Source of the DNA: Stichopus chloronotus
Taxonomy: Eukaryota; Echinodermata; Holothuroidea; Aspidochirotida; Stichopodidae
Length of the DNA: 64,000 nucleotides
Reading direction: 5' to 3'
NCBI GenBank assembly: GCA_021234535.1
Contig: CM037833.1
Span: 19,040,433 to 19,104,432, forward strand
Part shown: one piece after another, positions 23,713 to 33,775 of the stretch
Numbering within the stretch: position 1 is the stretch's first letter
How the letters are laid out: every line of letters starts with the position of its first letter
Notes under the pieces: generated by a model
Databases searched by the model: none
The model's input: only the letters and a program-made list of their open reading frames with translations
Told to the model about the DNA's origin: nothing
Translations under genes and position numbers: made by a program

Positions 23713-24885
23713 TGAGGTTTTCACAATCGTTTCGCTTGTTAAACACAAATTATAGCCTCCAGGAACTTTCAGACCGAATTTAGATCTGGTTCGTGTAATC
23801 AAACGTTAATGTCGCCTAACTGCTTTTCTAACATGACCAGCTACTACACACTGAGGCCGGCTCTCATTCCTAATTCAACTGCCTTTTATTTGAATACCAC
23901 CAATAAAAAGAAAAATGGAACTTTTCCACATTGTTTTCGTAAACATTTTGCGTTACTACGGTTGCATAGTGCCAACTCAGTGTGCCAGTAGATGTAAGGT
24001 CAACTATTTAACAGGTGCACTTTTGGGTCGACTGGGGAGGAGGGGGGAGGGGAAAGTAAAATAGAGCATTGTTCTGTGATCCAAGTATGAAACAAATATG
24101 ATCAATGTCTATTTGCGATTTTGAACATAACGTTATACTATTTCATATCCTGAAAGACGTTTTTTTTTTTTTTTTTTAAAAAAAAATAAGAATTGATCAA
24201 TGCTTTTAATGGCAAAAATGCAAAGAGTTTTTTTTTCGCCTCTAGTGTTTGAGGTTGGTATAAATTTGAGCCTGTATACAATAAGCGTGCATCAAGCTCT
24301 TTCTTTTTAGTAGGTTCTAGTGTATGGAATAAAAATGGATAGAACTGTGAACATTACAAATGTTTGTTGTATCTTTAGTGACTTAAGGTAGTGGATTGGG
24401 AAGTACCTTGCAATGGCAGATGCACACTGAGGGTAAACCGGAAGTATAAAGAACGACCTTTTTTTTTCTTTTCCTACTGTAACAGTTTACCCCTACTATT
24501 GGACACATGAGGGTTGTGAAAGATAGTGAAAAAAAAAAGGAAAAGTGAAAACAAGTAAAACAGGCTACCTGTAAAGTTGGCGAAGGTTGTTTCTTAAATT
24601 TGTTAAACTTTGAAAGATGTCACGTTAGGATGACAACCGATGGGAGTATGTGCAGGTATTTTAACTCTACAATGATTCAGGTATTACTCTGACGCATATG
24701 TAGGGGGTTGCATCACTGTCTTTTTTTTTTCTCTTTATCTGATAAGAGCTACCAATTTATTCAAGAATGGTTGAATCTTTTGGCGAGGAAGAGTATCTAC
24801 TTGTCTTTTCTATAAAGGATACCGAGAGTTTAATTCATCCACAGAAGCTGGATGATAAAATGGTGGGCAAACGTTATCACTGTTT

Positions 24886-25497
24886 TTGATTAGAGACTTC
24901 AAGTTGAAGACTAAGCTAAGCCATGATTTCAAGGTTACCATAACACTATCAGAGATTGTCTTTGTAAGACGTCATTCAAAGATTGAAAAATACACTTTTT
25001 TAAAAACAAAAAGGCAGATGATTTTTTATGATGATTATGATCTCATGATTTATAATTCAAGTCGGTCCACTTTGGTTCACAATCGTACATTAGACCACAT
25101 ACACAATTCCGTGTTCGGCATCTTTCCCCGGGTTAGCGACTGCTTTTGTTTTAATGTCTACTGTAAGGAAACACAAACGCAGCTGGTGCATGGATGGTTT
25201 CACGTCTACCATTTCACACGAAAGCAAACTGGCTCTAAGAGATTTGGAAGAGGTCGAAAGCCGAAATCAAGACGAATGAAATTCCTACCATTTCTTCCAG
25301 TGCCGATCACTGTGCCCCACCCACCCTCCGTGTGTAAAATTAACATAAAGCAAAAATGTTTACTACTAGCAAACTGGGACCGTATGACTTACAGGCGATT
25401 ATTCAGCAAAAGTGGTAACAAAAGTATTAACGATCGTCTGTTTTCTGTAAGTTTTTCTCTCAAAAATTACAAAAGTTTCGCACGATACGCTCGGTAA
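24886..25497 (+). CDS. 203-codon open frame, weakly FGF-like C-terminus; doubtful
   Basis: This is the longest open frame in unit B, without a convincing ATG start (first ATG about 44 codons in). The C-terminal part has DCFCF, then GWFHVYHFTRK, a run of basic residues with FGRGRKPKSRR, and KFLPFLP. That order recalls the last exon of fibroblast growth factors of the FGF8 type (DCVF...GWYMAFTRKG...basic...FLP). An AG directly before the DC codons could act as an acceptor. Against this, the matching DNA in unit A (about 14640-15060) has frameshifting indels and an in-frame TAG after RWFHV, and no upstream FGF exon was found. It may be a chance frame, a pseudogene or a diverged last exon. Confidence 0.2.
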   Translation: MIRDFKLKTKLSHDFKVTITLSEIVFVRRHSKIEKYTFLKTKRQMIFYDDYDLMIYNSSRSTLVHNRTLDHIHNSVFGIFPRVSDCFCFNVYCKETQTQLVHGWFHVYHFTRKQTGSKRFGRGRKPKSRRMKFLPFLPVPITVPHPPSVCKINIKQKCLLLANWDRMTYRRLFSKSGNKSINDRLFSVSFSLKNYKSFARYAR

Positions 25498-25559
25498 TCT
25501 TTGGTGTAGCTATGGCTCTTTAGAAGAAACACGACTTAAGTGAATTTTATAACACAATA

Positions 25560-26520
25560 AGTTTTCTTAATTCAATATCATATCGTACCGGTATGTTGCG
25601 AATATTATTTGAGTCTATTTCAAAGCCTCCTTACCCCACCCCTTCCCCGACGCTTTTTCTCAGCAACCGTTTTGGAACCCTTACAAGAGGGAAAGGTAGC
25701 CAGATAAAGCAGTGTATATCCTGCAATCTGGGGATATTTCTTACATAAAATTTTTTCTGGCTTTCCACGCCAGCGAATGTGGTCCCTCGCTCAGACAGTC
25801 TGCACTTCTACCTAGTACGTGAATGACAACGGCTCCCTACCCCAGCCACGACATTCCGTCCCCCCCCCCCACCAATGCAGGAAAAACAAGAAGCACCTAT
25901 ACCATGAACTGTGAGATCTATAGTGATGTTTTCACAATGAAACATTACCCAAAAGTATAAATCAGATAATCTTAAAGATAATCACCGATATATTGCAAGA
26001 AGGCGATGAAACGAGTAGAACATAAGCCACATGACTCAACAAAACACCACCGGGTACGCTCAGCTTTTCTAACGTTGAAGGACCACAAGGAAAACTTTTC
26101 GCACAACATTGAAAGCACCTTGATCAACCGCCCGACCGCACCGGAAATGGGAGGAAATATTTACCAGAAGGCATAAAGGACTCCATAAAATCCCCCTAAA
26201 CTAATAGTTCAGTCCTGAACCGATAGTGACGTGCAATGGTGACGTAGGGAGGGACGGTACTCGTGTGGGTGAGTACTGAGTACTCGAAGTACTCAGTGAG
26301 ATCAGTGACCTCGAGCAGGACACAGTGGAGGTGACACCAGTAGGGGGTAGTGCTTAAAGGGACTCAGCCAATGAAAGAAGTGAGGGGGCTCAGCCCACTA
26401 CACCCTCGTATTGCCAAGTGATTCAAGAATAAATGTATAATCCATTATGATTATTCGCTCTCTCACTCGCTGGCTCGTTCGTTCGTTCGTTCGTTTGTTC
26501 GGTACATTTTATTCAGTCTC
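25560..26520. other. Unit B specific spacer upstream of the Kazal promoter
   Basis: About 0.9 kb has no counterpart in unit A. It contains a C-run near 25860, a short hairpin (ACTGAGTACT, CGA, AGTACTCAGT at about 26275-26297), a TTAAAGGGACTCA word resembling the end of MITE family 2 near 26353, and a TTCG tetranucleotide tract at 26465-26500. No gene was seen. Confidence 0.5.
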
Positions 26521-27072
26521 ATTTTCAAACGAAATGTCGAAAAGATAGCAATAATTCATTTAGTAAAAGAAGACTGAGGAGTGATTACAACAATTCTTAA
26601 CAATGTTATATGGATAATCACCCATAAAAACAAAAAAAAATGTAAAACAAAAGAGAAAATACACGGTACATACTTCACGTAAGTCAACCTCAGGCTGACT
26701 TGAAAAGACACCTGGTAATTCTATTCAGTGAAGGCTTATTGAGTCTATGCATTCCCCTGTCTAATGTATAGTCATCTGAGTTAGAGGCAGCCTTGTATGA
26801 ATTGATGACGTATATATACCCAATGAATGCCATGACTGTAAGCTATTTTGTTGTGTAACGTCAGAGCAGGAGAGCTTTGACTGTGGTATGTTTAACTTAT
26901 CTTGTATGAGACGTTACCCGTTTGGAAGTTGTTTACCACTTAACAACTTGCAGCAGTTAACTTCTACGTGTGTTTCTATTCAAGAAGACTGCAGTTATGG
27001 GGACCGTCGTCCAATCAGCTATTAGAAAACGTTCCACGTTGAGGACCTTTAAATATATTGCAGTTACATCAG

Positions 27073-27081
27073 ATATATAAG
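27073..27081 (+). promoter_or_regulatory. TATA box of the unit B Kazal gene
   Basis: ATATATAAG lies about 100 bp upstream of the ATG at 27178, in a block conserved with unit A. It is a slightly better TATA match than the A copy. Confidence 0.5.
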
Positions 27082-27177
27082 AACAACCTGACAACGGACA
27101 GCTTTCTTTACAAAATCCAGCCTTTTCAAGGACTTCATCCTCGTCCAGTCTTGTCGACGTATATTTCAGTCACGAAA

Positions 27178-30100
27178 ATGAAAGTTCTTCAACTTTTGCT
27201 GCTCGTAGGGTTCACCTGTTCATGTTTAGCTGCCGCAGTAATCGGTGAGTTAATTATACGTCTGTTTGCACTCATCTTTAAATTTGTGAAATTATAGGTC
27301 TGTACGTTATGTGCACTCTGCAATGTTCAGTCTGTAGTGTAACTCACGTGTTTTACGTTTGTCATTTATGGTTTAAAAGTATTACGTTTAGGGTGTTTTC
27401 TAAAATGTACATATGTTACGGTTAGTTCATGTTGGGTAATACATTGTTGGTTGATAAAACTGCATTTGTGGTTTACAATGATAACATTGACTAGGCGTTA
27501 TAAAGTTTCTGGTTGTTAATGGGTTGTACAGATACTCGCGACGTCCATTGAATCCTCTGCAATACTGGCGGTATTGAGTGCTACATTCCTATCAGTGAAC
27601 TATGTATTGAGGGAATATCGATTGGTAACGGACCCGTAATACCTGCACATCTTTCTTCTCTTAAAATCTCCCACTTATCAAATCCAGATATCTCTCACTA
27701 TTTGTGGACAACTAGACTCCGACAGAGACACAAACATGATTACATTCCTGTACTTTGAATTTCAAAGTATCGGTTTATTTGAAGCTAGAAAAAAAAAACA
27801 GCAAGCAAGACTTGAACTCGGCTTGCACCCATGCAATACGTAGTGAGGAAACTTGGTACTATGTTCATATGCCCTCAATGTCTTAAGTACAAATCGTCTT
27901 TTTTCTTCTGGGATTTGTTTAACTGGAAATTCGGTTATTGCCTCTAGGGTTCATTTGCGCGCTTATTAGCTGCCATGATATATCGACAAAAATCATAACG
28001 TACTCAACGGCCGCCGTTAAAGTTCCTTGATATGAATAACAACATGTGGTAGTGAAATGGGTGTCACGATGTCACCACACGTCATTCGTGATATTCGTTA
28101 TCGGCAGATTGCTATAGTGTGTTATTTCATCAGTCAGCTTTACCTACAAACCAACTGACTACCACGTAGCAGTGTTCTTATTCGTTGGGTGTTTCAATAT
28201 TAGAGTCTGAGCCACTGACAACTATACGTCGTTTGTATCATTTGTTTAAACCTTCTTAAAAGGGGAAAACCAGGGTTTTGTTCACAATTTGTTTCACTAC
28301 AATTCCCCACCGGTATCCTACAATGACTTAATCTTGACAAAACATGTGGAAAAATTCGATATAATCGTATTCAGGAGGCTGTCTTGTCTTGTACGTGAAC
28401 GTTTATTTTTTTTTTTACCCGACGAATATTACGAGTTCTCATTCATCAGTAATTACCGCAAGCATTACCGTTTCTTCTACCCCCCCCCCCCCACCTCCCC
28501 AATGTCTCTATATTTCGGTGAACAATCAGTTTAGAAAGAAAAATCAACAAAAGGAGAATTTTCTCAGTCAAACCCCGATTTCCCCCATGAAATAGTTCCC
28601 TCGTAGAGAAAACGCATTGAACTTATGCAGTGACCTTATCGGTGATTTTACATAACACGCTGCCTGAATCTCCAAACGAATTGGAATGTCTTAGTCCCCT
28701 CTTTTACACAATGATTGCTTTGACAGTATTTATCAAAATAGTTTTACACTTAAAAAACGTCAACATTTTAGCCAAAATATGCCGACTGTGCGCTGCTGAC
28801 GTTCTCTTGTGAAAGGAAAAATCACCCCCACTTTGCCGATTAACCTCGGGTGGCGGGTCTACAAAATACATTTGAAGGGACCATGAAGTGTAGGTAGACC
28901 TTCGCACGAACGTATTTCAGTCTTTTCCTTTGGATTCACGGTTCATGTACACACTATACACAAATTGTATGTATCCCGATGGAGGTATTTCCTGATAGAT
29001 GTTTAATGGAATGGGGTTTAGAATCACCGCTGGAGAAATTTTTTTGATAATTCAGAATGTTAAATGATGCACTTGACAATGAATATTCAGTAGTTTGAAA
29101 TATGGATGAATTGATCTTTCCCCACGTCATACTGGCTGAGAATTCAATACAGATTTAATCCATATTAATATCTTTCAGAGAGAGATATCTGTGATCGGCC
29201 TTGCTATCTTCTCTACGCCCCGGTCTGTGGGTCTGATGGGGTGACCTACGGTAACGACTGCATGTTTCAAAATGCAAGATGCAGAGATCCTTCTTTAACG
29301 TCGTATCCCGGACCGTGCAGCATAAGGGAAACAAGTGAGTTACAAACTTCATGTAACATCCAAAGTAACACTTCGGAATTTTTTCTTGATTGATAATATT
29401 TTCTCGATAAATGGCTAGTTTTAGTGGGGAACATTTGTCTCTGCTTGGCTTAAAACATGTCAAAATCCACAAGTACCACGTGGCGCTGTTGTTGTTGTAT
29501 TGACTATACAAATCGCAGTGGTTGAAGGGAAGGAGGGTTAGTCACTGAATTCAATACAGATTTAATCCATATTCATAGATACTTGGAAAGAATCCTCAAC
29601 TCTCATTGGCTCATTTCAATCAGGTGACCGTGGGTTAATCACTGGTATCCCAACTTGTTACACCACGGTCAATCACCGGCGGATGAATACAATAAGGCCT
29701 GCTCAAAAGTAAAATGTAAATGTAGGTAAATCTACGTAACAACAGCACAGTACACTGTTAGTGGTAATCCCTCTGACGTAGGGTAGCCCAATCTTACCTA
29801 AATACCAGAATTGTGTAAGGTGAAAGCAGTATATTTTGAACACCTGGAAAGTTTGATAGCCTACCGAAATTAGCTTTCCTTCTTTGTAAAATTCTGCTGA
29901 GATGTTCAAAAACAATTCCCTATACGCAATGAAATCGTAAAGAGGACTAGGAACTGCCATACAACGCCCTCTTGAACGGTCTCCATACAACCACCGGATT
30001 TATATTCTTAAACTTCCGAAATTTTGCGTAACCTACTGAGAACTCTCAAACTCACATGAAAATAAGAGTCCTCACATAACAAGTCTTCCACTCTCTGCTG

Positions 30101-32172
30101 CTATTAGGACTGAAATCTCGAAATCTATATTCAATGAATCTGTCACTGTCTTTATCCAAAATCAGTTATCAGGCCCTGTAGCTGAACAACGCTCTGTAAC
30201 ACGCAGTTACGTACAGTTACTGCACAGTGAATACACGTGCACTGACCACAGCGCGAGTGCACACATTATTAGTACACTACAAGTTGCAAACGAACTAAAG
30301 CGCACGCAAACGAACTATGAAGCACGCGTTGTTGTAATGTCAATTTCTATTGTCATTCTTTTTGTCTAAGTGTTACTTTCTGTTTCGCGCACGAAAATTG
30401 TTGACATTTTGTAAATTTGTTTACCTTTTCTTGGGGTTCCTTTTCAATAAAAATGCGGTTATTGAAGGACCAGATTCCTTTCTCTTTTTTTCGTCCTTTT
30501 TTATCAAAATCTCGTTGGTATGTAATTAATATTTTTCAGAGAAAGATATCTGTGATCGGCCTTGCTATCTCATCTACGCCCCAGTCTGTGGGTCTGATGG
30601 GGTGACTTACCCTAACGACTGCATGTTTCAAAATGCAAGATGCAGAGATCCCTCCCTAACATTGTATCCAGGACCGTGCGTTGTAAGGGAAACAAGTGAG
30701 TTATATGCTTCATATAAAATCCAAAGTAACACTTCGAATTTCTGTTGAGGATATTTTCTCGATAAATGACTCATTTTAGTAGTTAATATTTGTGCCGGTG
30801 CTTGGTTTATAACATGACAAGATCGCACAAGTACCACGTAGTGCCGTTGTTGTTGTATTGACTACACAAATCGCAGTGGTTGAAGGGAAGGAGGGTTTAG
30901 AGTCATCGGCAGAATTTTTTGATAATTGAGAATGTTAAATAGTGAAAATGACAATGAATATTCAGCAGTTCGAAATATGGATGAACTGATCTTTCTCCCA
31001 CGTGCATGTAATGGCTGAGAATTCAATACAGATTTAATCCATATCAATATTTTTTAGAGAAAGATATCTGTGATCGGCCTTGCTATCTTCTCTACGAACC
31101 AGTCTGTGGGTCTGATGGGGTGACCTACGGTAACGACTGCATGTTTCAAAATGCAAGATGCAGAGATCCCTCTCTAACGTCGAGACCCGGACCGTGCAGT
31201 GGAAGCAAAAGAAGTAAGTTATGCTTTGCTTAAAATTCAAAACATCACTGCGGAGGTTCTCTTGGTCGATAATATTTTCTCAGTAAATGGCTCCTTTTAG
31301 TAGGGAATATTTGTATATCTGTCTCACGTTTATAGGAACGTCATTCACACCAGGAGCAATTCAATTCACGTCCACGTTACTGAGGAAACCGGGAAAAATA
31401 CACTTCACGTTTTGTTATTCTATAGATGCAGGCAAATCTCAGGTCGGCGGTTAAAGGGAAAGGGGGTTCGAAATCACCGTCAGATTAGGTCGAAATATTG
31501 TGGCATTATCTTCGGCAAATGTGATTATGTCCTTCACTCACTCTGTGCCCCAAACTTGTGATGTCGCCAGTATTTGGTAATACGAAGGTATATTCTTGTT
31601 GATGGTTTCTCGCAGATTATAAATACTAAGCAATTAAGCATATCCAGGTCGTTACCTTTACGGATTGTAGGTAACAATTCTAACGTTTTACTCGTGAGCA
31701 CTATGAATATTACACATGAATTATCGGTCCATAAAGTCGTATACACAGAAAATAAAAAAAAGAGTCACTAGCCTAAAACTGAGTCAATATGTCTCCATAG
31801 TGACTCACTTTATATAGAGTGAGTTACTATGGAGACAAATTGACTCAGTTATAGGACAGTGACTCTCCTTTTATTTTCTGTGTATGACACGCTCTCCAGC
31901 CTTTCCCCTTATGTCTACATGATGCGGACTGTAGTCATTATTTGTCAGTACCGCGTTATAAAAGTAATCCCAACGATAACTTGATTTTCTCACTATAGTA
32001 GACCGTTGGCTTGATGATAGAGAGATGGTTAGTAGGGTGGTTAATGAGTTGATAAATCGATTCATTCGTCTTTCAACTCATTCCGTTCATTTATTCATCC
32101 GTTCAATTTTTGATCGATTGTCTTGTTGTGTAATTTTTATTTTTCATTTCTTCCACAGGTTTCCTCTACTAA
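27178..32172 (+). CDS. Secreted three-domain Kazal serine-protease inhibitor (unit B)
   Basis: Exons are 27178-27244, 29179-29334, 30540-30695, 31058-31213 and 32159-32172. All introns are phase 1, giving 549 nt and 182 residues. The signal peptide (MKVLQLLLLVGF...) is nearly identical to the unit A protein. Kazal domains occupy C27-C69, C79-C121 and C131-C173 with the same spacing and CGSDGVTY core. P1 is Leu in all three; P1' is Leu, Ile, Leu. Acidic or small residues replace Asp before the conserved Pro (APV, APV, EPV). Linkers at exon joins read TKKD. The C-terminal tail SGSKRSFLY matches A. The protein should inhibit extracellular chymotrypsin-, elastase- or subtilisin-like proteases. 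It lacks the counterpart of A domain 3, and its third exon sits directly behind a roughly 950-bp insertion. Confidence 0.88.
27661..28010 (-). mobile_element. Unit B specific intron insertion, possibly tRNA-derived SINE
   Basis: This stretch of Kazal intron 1 replaces the MITE fragment found in unit A. On the minus strand it has AGTTCAAGTCT, which fits the RNA polymerase III B-box consensus RGTTCRANNCY. The bases around it can fold as a T-arm (CGAG / CTTG). A clear A box, a full cloverleaf and target duplications were not found, so a SINE is only a possibility. Confidence 0.25.
29576..30525. mobile_element. Insertion next to the acceptor of a Kazal exon (unit B)
   Basis: All other Kazal exons are preceded by TTTAATCCATATTAATATCTT then CAG or a close variant. 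Here the left half of that block (to 29573) and the right half (from about 30525) are separated by about 950 bp of unrelated DNA. The insertion ends about 14 bases before exon 30540-30695. Its ends resemble sequence at 38525-38885 (ATTGGC plus CAGGTGACCGTG on the left, TCAAAATCT on the right), so it is a repeated element. No transposase frame or clear terminal inverted repeat was recognised. Confidence 0.65.
31741..31885. mobile_element. 145-bp near-perfect palindrome (foldback MITE)
   Basis: Arms of about 68 bp run from ATACACAGAAAATAAA inward to GTGACTCACT. After a short TTATATAG centre they return through AGTGAGTTACTATGGAGAC to CCTTTTATTTTCTGTGTAT. The whole stretch can fold into one hairpin. 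Unit A has unrelated sequence of similar size between the same flanks (GAATTATC on the left and GCTCTCCAGCC on the right), so at least one unit was changed after duplication. Confidence 0.75.
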
Positions 32173-32704
32173 ATCAGAAACGGTAAACGGGACCTATGTA
32201 TCAACCAGAGAGTATCGACAGCAGAACGACACAACTAAACACTACTTGAAAGAATTATCACTTATGGCAATGAAAATGTCTGCACATGTGCATATCCCCC
32301 CCCCCCCCCCGGATAAAATGCAAAGCCACTGACGTTCCATCACTGACAAGCTGACGTTACAGTACATCATATGTAGTAATTATCTATTTTGCTTAGAGGA
32401 TAACCAGCGTCTGGCATCGGATTAACAGATGATTGCAACTCGTAGAAAAGAAGATAAAACCTCTTCCTCAGTTGGCTCTGTAAATTTGCTAGAATTTCTC
32501 CTTTTTTCAGGAAAATGTGAAAAAAAAATGAAGGTGTATCAAGTTGAGGAAGTTGAGAAATAATATCTTTTCGCTTTTGTTAGACCTGCCCCTTCCATAT
32601 TGCAGAATTATTCTCAATGTAACTAATAGGCCTTTACCGTGTAGTTGGCTCTTCCATTAAGCTTAGTTGATCCTAAGTGAAGTTATTCTGATTGGAGTGT
32701 CTAA

Positions 32705-32710
32705 AATAAA
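32705..32710 (+). terminator. Poly(A) signal of the unit B Kazal gene
   Basis: AATAAA within a context conserved in unit A, 533 bp after the stop codon. Confidence 0.6.
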
Positions 32711-33775
32711 ACACCGATTGCAGAATTGTTTTTGTGTGATTTTAATTTTTACATCGAGCTAAGCTTTTTGAGGTTTTTTATCCTTTTGACCAGGTGCATG
32801 AGAGGGAAATTACTCAGAAATAATGGAGTGGATTTTGTGAACGTCCAAGGGAGAACGAACAAAAAATGTGAACTTACTGCGACATTGTGCAGGCGTGTTC
32901 TTCTTATAGATCTTGGGTGCAAATCATAAGGGCCCGATATGGATTCACCTATATGGGGCCCATGTGTAAACTGAGCTCAGTGTCACCTGGGACACGATGA
33001 ATTTCACTGTCACCCAAAAAGTGACTGGTAATGATAGCACATGTGAACAAGAAAGTAAAAGATTGAGTAAGTTACCGTAATCCGATGATACACTTCACAA
33101 TTAAATGAAAAACGTTCAATGACGATAACCCATGTGCAAAAAAAAAAGAAAAATACTTAAAAATGTAAGGAAAGACCTAATCGACAAATACTTGAAAGTG
33201 GTCTCAAGATATATCGTCTTTCTCTAAATGCGGCATACGCTCTTGTGATGGCAAACGAAGGCACAAGAGTTAGACCATCGAGAGGTTATAAAATAGGCAA
33301 GTCAAACCGTTACATACGAATCCAATTAACTTTAAAGGGAAAGCGTTTGTGGACTACCTTTTACACTTTTTTTCACGAAACTGAGGTTTTCACAATGTTT
33401 CCCTGGTTAAACACCGTCAGCCCTCAGGAACTTTCAGACCGAATTTGGATCATGTTCGTGTGATCAAAGGTTAATGTCGCCTATTTGTTTTTAAAAATGA
33501 CCAGCTACTGCACACTGAGGCTGGCTCTCATATCTAATTCAACTCTGTGTTTCATTCGAATACCACCAATCACGAAAAATGGAACTTTTGCATATTGTGT
33601 TCGTTAACCTTTCGCGCTACCCCAGTTTTATAGTACCAACCCAGTGTGTAAATGCGAGGCCGACTATTTAACAGGTGTAGTTTTGGGTTGGCCGGGGGGG
33701 GGGGGGGGCGACGAGGAAGAAGTAAAATAGCTCTGTGATTCAAGCATGAAACAAAGATGATCAATGCCTATTGGA

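Larger units (their letters stand above)
13897..24116. repeat. Segmental duplication unit A (with 4-domain Kazal gene)
   Basis: Unit A begins where GCATTATACTATTTCATATCC matches the start of unit B (near 24130). It ends after a GATCAATGTCTATT that matches the end of unit B (33757-33772). Co-linear homology covers the upstream non-coding block, promoter, all Kazal gene exons, 3' UTR and downstream spacer. Unit A is about 10.2 kb. Relative to B it carries extra insertions at 16530-16890, 19682-19803, 22121-22274 and 22501-23712, plus one additional Kazal exon. Confidence 0.85.
24125..33775. repeat. Segmental duplication unit B (with 3-domain Kazal gene)
   Basis: Unit B directly follows unit A in the same orientation and is about 9.65 kb long. 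It has its own insertions or replacements relative to A: about 0.9 kb upstream of the promoter (25560-26520), 27661-28010, about 950 bp just before a Kazal exon (29576-30525), and a palindrome (31741-31885). It lacks the Kazal exon corresponding to A's third domain. Confidence 0.85.
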
